DNA of 64,000 nt, from positions 988,501 to 1,052,500 of the forward strand of contig JACDTU010000013.1 of assembly GCA_022376465.1 (NCBI GenBank), read 5' to 3'. Source of the DNA: Cubamyces lactineus. Taxonomy: Eukaryota > Basidiomycota > Agaricomycetes > Polyporales > Polyporaceae. Both the position numbers and the translations under genes were made by a program. Each line of letters opens with the position of its first letter. Within the stretch, counting starts at the first letter, position 1. A model generated the notes under the pieces. That model searched no databases, had not been told where the DNA came from, and was given only the letters and a program-made list of their open reading frames with translations. Shown here piece after piece: positions 45,700 to 57,043 of this stretch.

Positions 45700-46052
45700 C
45701 GTGCCACCTGTCAGTGACACCCTGCAGTAGTTTAGTGGAAGTGCGAGAGGGGGTCCGACTGCGAGTCGACACCTGTGAGAGCATTATATGTTATAAACAC
45801 CCGGTTTCCCCACGAGAGAGCTTCTGACAGGTCTGCTGTGAATCCAATCAATTTGCGTGCTGATGCTGTATGTTTAGGTGGGAATTAGCTAGGAACTTCG
45901 TTCACAATTCCACTTTACGGAATATCGGGATGCAAGATCGTCGACTCTCAGCGTGGCCTAGTACGCAGTCAGAACGCACGATATCATGCCGATGGTATAT
46001 AGAGATGGTCTGGGGACCTACATATGTATGTACAACAATATGGTATGTGTGG
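45700..46052. other. Intergenic region
   Basis: 353 bp: promoter of esterase copy C (AT-rich stretch around 45783-45799) and 3' sequence of the EI24-family gene. No gene seen. Confidence 0.55.
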
Positions 46053-47884
46053 TCAATCATACTTCCGACCTGTCCTGCTAATTCCGCCGATAGTCCCAGC
46101 GGTATGACGTGCCCTTGACCTCCCCGCATCCGGGACTGGGCTTCTTGAGCTGACGCTCTGTAGCTCAATCCCCTCGCCCTCCTCGACGCTCTCTACGCTA
46201 TCGCTCGGAGCGCGTCTGTGTTGCATGCCAACTCCAGCGCCCCTCTTGCTACTGGCATTATATCCAGAACTTCCGCCTGCGCTCGTGCCCACGCTTAGAA
46301 TCCGGACGATCCAATCGTTGAGCCAAATAACGGGGGCGAAAATGGGGATGCGGATGGGAATGAGCGGTGAGGGATAGCGGACGAGGTCGTCCTCGGCTCC
46401 GTGTTCCCTGCTCCCTACCGACATGGCGGGGTTGTATGGGTCTATTGGCAATGGACGGGCGTACATAGCCATAATGATGTACTGTTGGCGAGATGATGAG
46501 AACCGGCTGAACATAAGCCTACTAGAACCTACCGCAGGGAAGAGAAGTGCGAAAAGCGCTGCATTTGCGAGGCTACTGCCCCACATGCACAAGGCGGCGG
46601 TAGGTAGACCTATGACAGATAAATATCGATGTTCATGAATCCCAGGGTCATCCGACTTACCAAATGCGAAGTAATATGCCCAGCGCTCTTCGAGATGTCG
46701 TACTCGCCGCGATAAAGAAAAGCCTCGCGCTATCCAGATAAATCTAACACACAATTGAGTTTGATTCGGGACTCCTTCAGACTTTCTTATGACCTACTCA
46801 AAGCAATAGTAGCTATCACGGGCGTCAGTAGTGTGGTTCGTTGCACGGAGCATATCCGGTAGAACTTACGCATCTACCCAACATAGGAATGCGAAGCCTG
46901 CGATAGGCCCCACATATGGAATATATGCAAGCGCAAATGATACCACGACGGATGTGAAGACCATGACCGCGCGGTACGCAGAGGTTGCGAGTGCATTGAG
47001 CATGCCGCTGTAGGTTGACGGAGGCTGTGCTACCGCACGGGAGCCATGTTGCAGCGTGAAGGTGCGTTTGGCTATGAGCGTGCACCATGAGCTCTACGGC
47101 AATCGTGAGAGATGAGTGCATGAACGGCTCCTCGCAATGGGCTTTTGCGACGGGCGCTAGTAAGGCTCGTCGCTAGACACTCAGAGATAGAACAATGTAG
47201 AGCGTCATTGGGCTTTGAACCCATATGGTTAACGGCAACAAATTTCTCATCATAGTGTCTGCAGCCTAGCGGGGTACGGGACGCCAGATCATACGAACGT
47301 AAGGACTTACATTCAGGTAGAAAGAGGCGCCCACGACGGGCAGTAGCCACAGTACTTGGTAGAACCAGCCCAGATTGCGATGGAACCACTTCTGCTGGTT
47401 CTGAGCCAGTGGGAGGAGAAGCCAGTCAAAGAAATAGATCGACACGAGGGAGACGACGTTCAGCATGAGCGACTTCAGGACATTCGAGCGTATCTCTGAA
47501 TCGCTGTGGGCACGGACACAAAGACATCAGATGGCACACAAACAGGAAGCAGCTATAGGAAGCAGAAGCACACCTGGCAACCAGCCGTATTACTGTATCC
47601 CATCGGAAGGCGTCCACAAGTCCACGTCCTGCGCATAGCAGCTGTAACCGCGCGGTCTCCTGCAGCGAGAGGAATGTGGGGTACGACGATCTCGAAGAGG
47701 CGTACTGCTGAGGCTGGGAAGCCTGCGTGAAGGATGAGTCTGAAGAAGAGACCGACGCATACTGCGGGCGAGGTTGCCTGAGTGCCCTCGACATGGTCGT
47801 GGACGCCGAGGCGAAGGTCCGGGTGGCTGCTCGTGCGATGAGTACCGTAGCGCGAGACGACGTGTGCCCGATCCGGTCTCCCAT
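46053..47884 (-). CDS. EI24-family multi-pass membrane protein
   Basis: Seven exons on the minus strand: 47884-47574, 47503-47311, 47093-46870, 46812-46798, 46743-46661, 46609-46533, 46481-46053; 443 residues. After a Ser/Arg-rich N-terminus come the family landmarks: WFYQVLWLLPVVGASFYLN, then SSWCTLIAKRTFTLQHG, a long double hydrophobic segment ending AFLCWVDAYYCFEFIW, the ERWAYYFAFG motif, and LPTAALCMWGSSLANAALFA. Four to six membrane spans are likely, in the endoplasmic reticulum. EI24 (EPG-4) proteins act in autophagy in animals; the fungal role is less clear. Exon 4 is a 15-nt microexon that completes the conserved YYCFEFIW segment. Intron 2 is 217 nt. Confidence 0.92.
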
Positions 47885-48327
47885 TTAGGCAAGTGTAGTC
47901 GTTGTGCATGTGAGCAACCCTCTCGAATGTTATGCCTATCCCGCGGTGCAAAGGTGCATAACTCTCAATATCCGCCTTGTATTGTTGCCATATCATAGGA
48001 TACGTCGAATGAGACTGACAAGAGGAGGCGTGGAATATGAAACACAAACGTGCAACGCAGCATTCTATCAATGTACCCTCAATCAAGCGCCCGACTGTAG
48101 AATACTACCGGAGAGATGTACGACGTGAGTGACATACGGAGAACGAGCGCGAGAGGGGGTGTGAGCGAGAGTTCAACAAGAGTGAGTGGAGAATACAGAA
48201 AAAGGACCATGCGTGAGGTATTGGGATAAGGGAAGATGCAGAAGATCATGTTTGTTCGTTAGCATGCAGCACGATAGTAGCCTGACAGCATTCGAAAGCG
48301 ATGCAAAGCCGAGTTCTAAGAGAGGCA
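47885..48327. other. Intergenic region
   Basis: 443 bp containing the promoter of the EI24-family gene and the 3' flank of the kinase-like pseudogene. No gene seen. Confidence 0.55.
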
Positions 48328-50065
48328 TTACGAATGAGTGCCCTTGAGCAATGGGAAGGGGCCCTTCATAGCCATCTCATCCCACTCCTCTCGACAGCAC
48401 TCCATTCGCGCCTTCGCTGCCTCGTATTCTTCAGACCTGGAGAGCCGTCGTTGACGCAGCCTATCTTCTTGTGCAACTGGGCCACGTTCTGTTCGTACTC
48501 TACCTGCTGCTGCACCTCCTCAGAGTATGCAGAAATCTCCTAGGGATGAAGTCGATGGGGCAAGGGATTGACTCATCCGATGCGGCCGCGGACTACATGT
48601 ACTGGAACCGGATCAGCACGCCCAGAAGGTCGACCGGACCGACGGTAACGCAGCGGGTGATATACGGGACCAGGTGCGCCAATGGCGGGAAGTATGGCAG
48701 AGACCATGCCTCGCTTCGCCATGGCAGTATGCCTGGGGTCATGAGGCGGTACATCCGGTGCCGGCATGTATAACGGTAATGGATGCAGATATTCTCTTGC
48801 TCTTCGTTCGTCATGGTGTCGAAGTTGGGAGCCCACGGCGGCATAGATCCGTCCAGAGGAACTGGGATCATCACACCAGCTGTGTATCTGACTGCTGGAG
48901 GCATGACAGCTTGCATGCAGAAGGGCGACACCGTCGCCCCCTGCTAGTCGATCGCGTTGCGGACGTCTGCAAAGCCTTCTTCAGGGACGATGCGGTTGAC
49001 AACGTGAGGTCGGGATGGTTCAACACGAGGGTCGTCAACGCTGGGGCGGAAGGCACAACGAGCGGCGCAATACGGATGCACATATTCAGCATTTGCCTGA
49101 GCAGTGGGATGTCCGAGGGGTCCGCCTTGATTTGAGACGATGTGAGATCTGTAGTATCCGTAGCTGGATATCTGCAGCACTACGAATCATCATCTGCGTT
49201 TCAGGCCCTGATGACATTATGTCAGTACTACAGGTACATATTGGAGCAACTGGGATACGATACATGGCCCACGGTTTGCATCGATCCCACCATAGGGACC
49301 GCGCCACCACTCTCGATTAGCAGTCGGCCCTATTTTTGCACTTCTGAGCTATTTGATGGTCAATATCTTCTAACCCAGTATCGCTCTCCGGGTGGAGGGG
49401 TTGAGTGCGTGACTCCTCCGAGACGTCGTTTGCGAAGTAAAGGGAGCCGTTCTGAGAAAACGGACGGTCGAGTAGGGTCGCTTCGAGGCTGATCATGCTC
49501 CGCAAAGCTGCGCGGGCAGCTTTCCCTTCGATAAAAGGCCATCGTTCTAGGAGTTGAACACCTTCAGAGTGCTCCAGAATAATGTACGGCGTTCGCGCGG
49601 GATTGTCGCATGACGAGTTCCATGCGAAGACTCTTGGGTGGAACGGGAAACCAGTCAGATGTTTCTCCAGCCACCTGTCTCGAACGTAGCACATAGTGGC
49701 CACTTCGCTGGCAACGGCTCTTTCGACGTTGCCTACGATTGGGGAAGGGATGCGGATGGCCGCTCTTATTCCGTTGCGAAACTCCAGCAAGAATAAGTTG
49801 AATGAGCCTGTCGGGAAAGAGATACAGATTAGATATCACGCACATACAGAGTAAGTTAAGTCCACCTTCGCTTATAACTATCCACGGGCGGGAGATAGCG
49901 CGCTTTACGCCCACAGAAGCCAACTGAGCACTTTCGGGTGTAGGATCAGGAGAGACTAGGCTGGCTTACCTGCCTGGTCGTTACAAAGCGAACGTGTTGA
50001 GGTGTACAAGAGAGGGTCCTCGGAAACTCATACCGTTGATCCCAAGATATCGGCCTTGTCGGGGA
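48328..50065 (-). pseudogene. Broken APH/kinase-like gene (fungal aminoglycoside phosphotransferase family)
   Basis: The minus strand keeps most of a gene of the large mushroom APH-fold family. Remaining segments include YTSTRSLCNDQA, GVKRAISRPWIVISEG, SFNLFLLEFRNGIRAAIRIP, ASEVATMCYVRDRW, ANREWWRGPYGG, LNHPDLTLS (the catalytic H-x-D loop), PPAVRYTAGV, FDTMTNEEQENICIHYRYTC, ITRCVTVGPVDLLG and a C-terminal EEYEAAKARMECCREEW. The frame is broken many times. Frameshifts are inferred near 49130, 48998, 48550 and 48440, and in-frame TAG codons stand at 48944-48946 (just after the IDW-type Asp) and 48593-48595. Both stops replace a position where the family has Trp. Introns and splice sites are otherwise recognisable, so inactivation is recent. 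The exact start is not defined. The active protein would have been a small-molecule or protein kinase of unknown substrate. Confidence 0.85.
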
Positions 50066-50196
50066 AGGCAATTCAACTGGCTGCTAGATGAGGCAGGAAC
50101 TGATAGCCAGGGTACAAACTGATATAGAATACGCTCACCATCCTATGGACACAACAAGCGGTACGATTACTAGGACGACAATGCAAGATAGACGAT

Positions 50197-50220
50197 GACG
50201 ACGACGACGACGACGACGAC
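50197..50220. repeat. (GAC)8 microsatellite
   Basis: Eight GAC units in the 3' flank of the BTB gene, followed by an ACACAC run. Confidence 0.85.
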
Positions 50221-50373
50221 ACACACAACGAGCACAAAGCACAGCAGCAGACGCAGAGTGCGCAACACAACACACCGACATGCGGTCCGTCCCAAATCCA
50301 CCACCACTACTACCATCCGCCTTCCCCGTTTCATGCACACGCGCGCGCTCAGACATGCTCAAAGGTAGGTTGC

Positions 50374-52133
50374 TCACGAGCCGACCTTCCATAGCTGTCG
50401 CCGGCGCAGTTTGCGCGTGACGAGCACATCGCCGGACTGACCTGTGTTGCCCCCAAAGGCGAGCACGACGGTCTCCTCGGCGCCTGTGCCCCGCGCGATA
50501 CCCTGCTTGCGCAGTTCGATCGCGTCCTTGGCGAATTTGAAGCGCGAGTGCACAGACCCTGCAAAATGACGTGACCCTGGTCAATATCGGCGCTCTTTCT
50601 GAATAACGTATAGGTCAGTGAGATGACGCACCGAGCTGGAAGGTCGGCGACTCGATGGCGGCCTTGAATAAGTCGAACGGTACGCGCGAGAACACCTGCA
50701 GGAGGGTCTCGCGGCCCGCGTCTGGATGTTGACTCGCTCCCTCCGGAAGCGGCGTCGTCGGCGTCGCCTGTCCGCCATAGTTGACGAGGTTCGGAAGCGT
50801 GACAACGAGGAAGTTGAACACGTCTTCTCGCAGGCGCTGGGCGTACGGCCCAAAGACGGCCGTGCGCGAGTGCTGGTGGTCGATGACTGGGGTGGACGAC
50901 CCGTCTGACGGGACGGGAATCGCATCCACGAACTCGAGCCAGGACGGTAGCGTTTCGAGGCTGATGGACTGTCGGCAGATCTCGTATGCATAGTTGCAGA
51001 GATCATCCATGCGGCCGAGTAGGCAGGCGGCGGCGAGTACACCGCGAGCATTTTCAGGGCGGATATTGGCGAGGGCTACCCCAGAGTATAGGTATGCAAG
51101 AGCTGTGCGAGGATGTATGAGTCCACGATAGCTTCGCGAAGTTGGGGCCTATAAGAGCATATATGCCTGTCACCTACCGTGATGGAAGCCCTACGGGTCA
51201 ATATCAGCGTCGAGCCTTCCCCCGTAAAAAAGAATCTAGATTGCATACCTCGTCAGTTACCTCCGGTTCATGATCGAGATTAACGTAGATTATGTGTTGA
51301 CTACCGGATTGTGGAGATGTAGACATCAGATGTGCGAGATACGGCGAGCGAGACAAGATGAGTGCGTGTAGACGATAGGCAGTTGCGCGAACGTGCTGCA
51401 GCCGCAGTCAGCTTCGGTCGGAATCAATCGGGTACCTGCGTAAGAACATACTAGTAGAGTGTCTGCATAGTTCTGAAGAACAGATTAGAGCGCGTCGGGC
51501 TAAGGCACAAGTACAAGGACATACCCCCGTTTGGAAGCCGGATTGGTATAAATGGTTAACAATGTCCTCGTTGTGGATCTGATATAGAGATGGTGGTCTG
51601 CGGCAGCACGTCCAGTCAGCAAACACGCGTGCACACGAGCGACATCGCCCCCAGCGCATTCGATCAAGCGTATCCAGAACAAGAACGCAAACGCGACAGA
51701 TAGGCGCCGCCACAACAGGGGGCGGGGTCGAAAATCTTGCACCTGTGCTAAAGAGTCACGTCCGCCCCACGCGAACGGCGTCGAGCTAGATCGCCGGCTC
51801 GCTGGGTGGACGTGGCGCATGTTGCGACACGTCTTCGAGCGGTGGAGGGTGCGTAGACGTGTTCGGAGGTGCGTCACGCATGCTATGATGCTGGACGCTC
51901 TCACGCATCGCTCCTCCCGAAAACAAAAGTCGAAGGTGGTTTTCTTGACGCGCCCCACGACCCACACCTGACACCGGCAACCATTCCAGCAAGAGAAATA
52001 CTCACTGCGCGTATCCGTTGGCAATAGGGCCGCCTGCGCTCGTAGAGGGGCCAGTGTGATTCGTGTATCCGTCCGCTGCAGCACCCGAAGCCGCCGCGAC
52101 GCCGTTGCTGGGTCCGCTGTGTCCGTTCATCAT
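50374..52133 (-). CDS. BTB/POZ-domain protein with microexons
   Basis: Seven exons on the minus strand: 52133-52006, 51597-51525, 51472-51452, 51395-51249, 51190-51178, 51102-50632, 50558-50374; 345 residues. The N-terminus is Ser/Gly/Ala-rich. The BTB domain begins QIHNEDIVNHLYQSGFQTG, NYADTLLHVRATAYRLHALI and LSRSPYLAHLMS, and continues through GFHHALAYLYSGVALANI and the NARGVLAAACLLGRMDDLCN helix. The C-terminal part (LREDVFNFLVVTLPNLV, then RVPFDLFKAAIESP and FKFAKDAIELRKQGIARG) is characteristic of a conserved fungal BTB family. Exons 3 and 5 are 21 and 13 nt, and skipping either loses core residues; this makes the gene easy to mis-annotate. Intron 1 is 408 nt. An adaptor role is inferred from the fold only. 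Confidence 0.9.
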
Positions 52134-52620
52134 CGTTGGCGCCTCGTCAAAGGAAGAACAAAAGTTGGGTTCTAGAGTATTTGTGCGGCGCGTATACGCA
52201 GCGTGGCGGAGAGAGGGAGCAGCGAGGAGGGACTCTGCCGCACGAGCAAGGGAGAAAGAACAGACGAATGAGCCACAGGCGCCCGCGCCACACACCAAAG
52301 CGTCCTCGGTCACGTGCGTCACAGCATGTCACACTTCAGAGTCTCTTGAGCGCTTGATCTGGCGGGATGCTCGGACCGGGGCGACCCCACATTCAGCCTG
52401 AGCTTAAGCCGGCTCGAGGAGAGGAAGAGCGAGAGAGACTCGGGAGGCAGGACGTGAAACAGACCATCACCCATGTTAAGTCCCACACGTATTGACTATG
52501 TTTGTTGCAGCTTACACACACAGCTCTATGTCAAACTGGAGGTCAGACGACCTGAGGACTCTTCCCATGTCACGGACCCGCCCACCCGCTCCGCTGAGCA
52601 CATGGACCCCCGCGCCCTCC
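52134..52620. other. Intergenic region
   Basis: 487 bp between the BTB gene start and the NTAQ1 stop. An upstream in-frame extension of the BTB frame to 52322 is probably 5' leader. No gene seen. Confidence 0.5.
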
Positions 52621-55097
52621 TCACATCGCCTTCTCGCTCCCAGTGGACCCAGCGAGCCAGGCCACGAAGCTGTCCATGTCCATCACCTGGCCGTACCCCA
52701 CCGCCAACTCACTCCTGCTTGCGCTCGGGAGCTGCCACCCTGCTGAATGAACGGAGCCCGAGTCGATGGTAGCTCCAGGTTGAACTTGTTTGCTGTCGGG
52801 CCCGCCTTCATGCTGGCTCACGGCTGCCGTGCTTGTCGTCGCGGGAGCCTGGAGGTGCGCGCCGGACATGGGCGTGGACATGGAGACGAAGGACTCCATG
52901 AGGTTGTTCGTGATTCCGAGGGCACGCGCTTTGGTGCCGCAGAGCGGTGGGTACGGCGGAGGCGGCATGGAGTATCTCGGGCCCTCTACCTCGAGAGGTT
53001 TCAAGTCGGCTTCTCCGGCTGCTGGGAGCATACAGCACTAGTGTGAGTCCCCATTCGAAGGTGTCCGCGCAGGAGAACGAAGAGAATAGAAGGGTGGAGA
53101 ACGAATACGAAGCAGCGAAGAGGTGGAAGGGGGGGGGGGGGGGAAGGGCGAGGACTCACCGTCAATTCTCCTCGAGCCGGCCGTGCCACTGCCACCGCTG
53201 CGGCCATCGCCCAACGCTGCGGGGTGTGTATCTGATTCAGCGGTGCTCGGATGGTGCTCCACGGCGTGGGCGAGCTCGTCCTGCCGCGGAGCAGGAGGGT
53301 GCACGAGCTAACGCGATGCAGCGAGACGAGCGTGTCCGCGGGAGGCGTTGGACGCGATAGGAAGCATCAGCGCGGGTCGACATAGGCCACATCGGCGATG
53401 GGACGTTCGCATTGGTAATGACCATGGGCAGTGGGCAATGGATACCGGGTGGTGGGTGCCGGGGAGACATAGGGCGAAGCGCGGAGATGGAGATGGGAGG
53501 TGCGGGGAGCCAGAGTCAGAGTCAGAGCATACCAAAGAGAGCGCGAGGAGGGGAGTCTGCTGACCATGTGCGACCGGTCGGAGGCGAAGTGATCAAGATA
53601 TACGTCCGCTGGGATGACTCTGAAGAGGCTAAACGGGCGGTAGGCGAGATGAGATCGCGTCGTGCGGGGTGCCACAGAAGAAGAATTAACAAGACGGCTG
53701 GGGCATGAGGGACATGAGGGACGTGGGAGAGACGATGGACGATGGACGATCTGATTCGGAGGCTCGGAGCAACCTCCTCATGCACATCGCAGCGTACGTT
53801 GACGTGCTCATGTGCCCGGGGAGGCTGTGGCTCGCTGTGGAGGTGGAGGGACTCGCGGGACGGGGAACACACCTGTGGAACCTCTCGTCGATTTGGTCCG
53901 CAAGGCGACGGTCGAACGCGTAGGGAAAAGTCCCGGCGATATAGTCTGCTCGCGTAGCTGTGTCAGCATGCGTCCCACTCCAGAGAAAATCCCTCTGTGC
54001 CACTACTGGACGCCATATGCGTCGCTACGCGACATCACAGAGCACCGATCGAGCGTGCGCATGTGTCGAGTGTGCATGCGTGCATCGACGCCAAGTCTGA
54101 GCGAAAATCATGAAGGTCACGGTGACCATCGAGCAAATTGCGATATCATGCAGATTTTGTGAAACCACATTGAGCACTGTAGAGAAAAGCTCACCTCGCC
54201 ATGGGCAGGGCACGGGCACGAGCGACGTGTCAAAGTCGTAAACCCATGCTTCACCTGCATCTGCGCCTCCACCCCCGCCTTCGCCGCCTCCGAGCTCCGG
54301 AAGCGGCCAAGAATCAGCAGACGCCCCCGCCGGAGCGGGTAATACGGGTACGGGTGCAGGCGCGTGCGACGGTGCCGGAGGGAATGCAGCTGCAGCGGTG
54401 GCATCACCCGGTGGGATCCCCGGTCGATCAGAGCGCCGCTCGGTCACGGTGTCGCAGGGATGGGTCCCTGGGCCTGAACGGTCGTGTGGACGCACGTCGT
54501 ACGCGTGTGGGGCCCCGGCGTGCGGGGCGCGGTGGCGGGGCAGCTGCACTGGCAGGAGCCTGAGGACGAGCACGACGTGGTAGTCCCAGACCACGACGCC
54601 GGAGGTGTCCCGCGCGGCTTTCTGGTTCCATAGGGCGACCTGCAGGGTGAGAGGACGGAACGTTAACACCCAAACGATAACAGACACGAGCACGATGATG
54701 TCCGACGAGCAGAGCGGCTGTCATCTAATGACCGCCTATGGAGGAAGAAAGGAAGCCGCCAGGCGCGACCTGGCCCCGCCACCAGGTTATACCACTCCCT
54801 TAATGGCGGGAGCTCAAGGATGACATCGTATCGAAGGAGACGGAAGAGAAAGTTGCGGACCGTTTTACCGCCGTTGGAGATGAAAACGACAAAGATCTGC
54901 CACGGCCAAAGGCCGTGGCGGTCCGTGGCGTTAGACTCGGACAGCTGAGCGAACGCTTGTGCGAGCATATATATGTTCTCTTCGCAATAGCAGGACGTGT
55001 AGACGCTGTCCGGCGGGAGTGGCGGCAGACTCGGAGACGCGACTTGCGTTTGCGTTTGCGGGATCGGACTGGAGCGTGAGAGCGGAGCACTGGACAT
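52621..55097 (-). CDS. NTAQ1: Protein N-terminal glutamine amidohydrolase
   Basis: Six exons on the minus strand: 55097-54861, 54639-54195, 53945-53873, 53619-53565, 53280-53160, 53021-52621; 443 residues. The signature is clear: YTSCYCEENIYMLAQAF with catalytic C38, WDYHVV with H100, and VYDFDTSLVPVPCPWR with D214. Then come DYIAGTFPYAFD, FASDRSHM and a C-terminal PPPPYPP block. The enzyme converts N-terminal Gln to Glu, feeding the Arg/N-degron pathway. The protein is about twice the human length. A low-complexity insert of about 100 residues (Pro, Ala, Gly, His) separates H100 from D214, where human NTAQ1 has 16 residues, and exon 5 plus the start of exon 6 add a non-conserved insert before the PPPPYPP block. 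Exon 5 is the least certain, chosen because it alone restores phase. Introns are long: 221, 249, 253, 284 and 138 nt. Confidence 0.88.
53129..53143. repeat. Homopolymer G15 (C15 on the gene strand)
   Basis: Fifteen Gs on the plus strand; on the NTAQ1 sense strand it is a C15 tract that begins 16 nt inside intron 5. Confidence 0.9.
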
Positions 55098-55619
55098 TAT
55101 AATGATTGCAGGTGTGCCAAGAGAAGACAGGGAGAGAGAAAACAGGGCGAATGAGCCGGGCAAGCGCAGAACGTACGTAGAAAGCAAGAGCAAGATGTGC
55201 GAGATGCGAGCGAGGCGATACGTGAGAGTGAAAGATACGCCCGTCCGTCCGACTACAAGCGGCGATGGCCCATTACCCTACGCGTTATTTACAATAAACC
55301 CTCCTATGATACAATGCAGCTCGGCATGGTTTTGCTTCGAGTAGACCTGAGGGTAGGGTAGTGGCCGCCAATGGCAGAGGGCCGGTGCATATTCGTGACT
55401 TCGTGATAGATGATGGTGGTGTGGTGGTAGTGGTGAATGGGTGGGTCGTGTGGGTGGTGGGATGATCTGCGCGCGCCGGATTGAGCAAGCGGAAACGGGA
55501 AGGCGCGAAGACGCGGAGCGGAGAGGGGATGGAGGAGAGGGGTGGTAATAAGGAGCCGGAGGTGAGACTCACAATGGGTATAGAACATCACATGGGGGGA
55601 TATATGGTGGGCGATTACA
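55098..55619. other. Intergenic region
   Basis: 522 bp: NTAQ1 promoter (minus strand ATTATAATG at the start codon) and 3' sequence of the small gene at 55620. No gene seen. Confidence 0.5.
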
Positions 55620-56030
55620 TCACTGGGCCTTGCCCTGCTTGCCCGTGGAAGGCACAGCGGAGGGTAGGGGTACGGAGTCGATGCCCCATGTGCCCTTGCC
55701 GTGGAACGCATCGACGAACTTCTTCTTGAGGAGGATGTCCTCTAGCTCGGGCGAAGAGCGTTCTGGGCGGAAGGGGACGAAGATGGGCTTGGGCCCGGAG
55801 GAGCTAGACTTCTGTGCAGGGGCCCGCTTTGGTTGCGGTGCGTGCACGGGAGCGGTGGTGAGGATGATGGGCCCTTGGGACGCGCCGTTGGCCGTGGGTA
55901 CCGCCTTGGATGGTGAGGGATGTGGGTGGGGGTACTGGGATGGCGCAGCGGGCTTTGGGAGGAGGCCGGAGTTGTTGGTGAAGGGGTGGGTGGCGAGGGG
56001 GTCGAAGGAGGAGAGCACGGAGTTGGACAT
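55620..56030 (-). CDS. Small protein of unknown function
   Basis: A single exon of 136 codons. The first 75 residues are disordered (Pro, Ser, His, Lys). The stretch PIFVPFRPERSSPELEDILL (about residues 82-101) followed by KKKFVDAFHGKGTWGID looks conserved: a short hydrophobic strand, an acidic-amphipathic helix and a Gly-Trp turn, typical of a binding peptide. The tail is basic. No signal peptide or membrane segment. A TATA-like CATAAATA lies about 110 nt upstream on the minus strand (near 56140-56147). The function is not recognised. Confidence 0.7.
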   Translation of the reverse strand: MSNSVLSSFDPLATHPFTNNSGLLPKPAAPSQYPHPHPSPSKAVPTANGASQGPIILTTAPVHAPQPKRAPAQKSSSSGPKPIFVPFRPERSSPELEDILLKKKFVDAFHGKGTWGIDSVPLPSAVPSTGKQGKAQ

Positions 56031-56774
56031 GGCGAGGGGAGGATGTGGCTGAGGACGAGGAGAGTGGTGTGGCTAAGGACAGGTGAGAGGGCGCGTCGGA
56101 GGCGGGTGGGATGGAAGGACGAGAGCGGAAGAGGGAGGGTATTTATGTGGAGGAGGATAAAAGAAAGGCGAGGGAGAGAGGATTGGCTGTGGCTAAGCAG
56201 CCAACGCCTGCCGTCTCCCGAGGACGACGGTCGAAAAGCTTGAGCAAGCACTAGCTAGACGCCCGTCCGACGCGGAAGAGCAGGCCCGGCAAAACCACGG
56301 TCGCCCTCCAGATCTCGCGGTCACATGTTTAGCCCCCCTCCTCCAAAGGCAATTCTCTTCCGCCACCCCGGGCTGCCCAAACAGGGCCCTGTCCCTGCGA
56401 ATTTCCTCCCCACGCGTCTCCCTCCGGCTCTTCCCATATCGTAGATCTAGATCTCCTTCCCCCCATCGCAATCTCCCCGTCCCGGCCGCCCCACAACGCC
56501 TCCTCCTCCTCACCCATGGCCAATCACCTCCCGTCTCTGTCTACTTATCGTCCTCCGTTCGACAACCTCTCGGCTCAGGGCCTCCCAACTCCCAAGTTTC
56601 TCCGGGTCTATCTTTCGAACCTGCCAGAACTCTCCTCAATTGGCCGCTTCTGCCCACCCTTCGCCATCCCATCTCATCCCGTGCCTGCCCCGGATCGTCC
56701 GTACGCCTTGCGGCTCGAGAAAATGGCATCCATACACCGAGCGCGAGGCCTTACGGCACCTCCTGCTCTGACAG

Positions 56775-57043
56775 TGCGGGGAAATGATGCAACAGGCCTT
56801 TCATCGCGCCTCTCCGCCTCGTGTCCAGCTAGCCTTCCCAACTCTTTTTGACTCCAGTCCCGCAACATTGGACAGACATGAGTTTCGTGGCAATCACCCA
56901 GCCGCAAAAGACCACCTCTTTTACATACGCTATCTTACCGCCGCTGATGCCTCTCATCAATAGCGCACGCCTATCGAGAACCGTCCCAGGATCCGGTCCT
57001 GCGATTGAGTAATGTTCGACTGCAATGCGGGGAAATGATGCAA
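56775..57043. repeat. Exact 18-bp direct repeat pair
   Basis: TGCGGGGAAATGATGCAA at 56775-56792 and again at 57026-57043, same orientation, 251 bp apart. Confidence 0.85.

Noticed and set aside
50197..50220. CRISPR-like short repeat
   Set aside because: It is a simple GAC trinucleotide run without spacers; no CRISPR array exists in the window.
50392..50454. Alternative intron at the 3' end of the second BTB gene
   Set aside because: Reading through gives the family-like ending VTRKLRRRQLWKV and a clean stop at 50374; splicing here would alter that conserved end.
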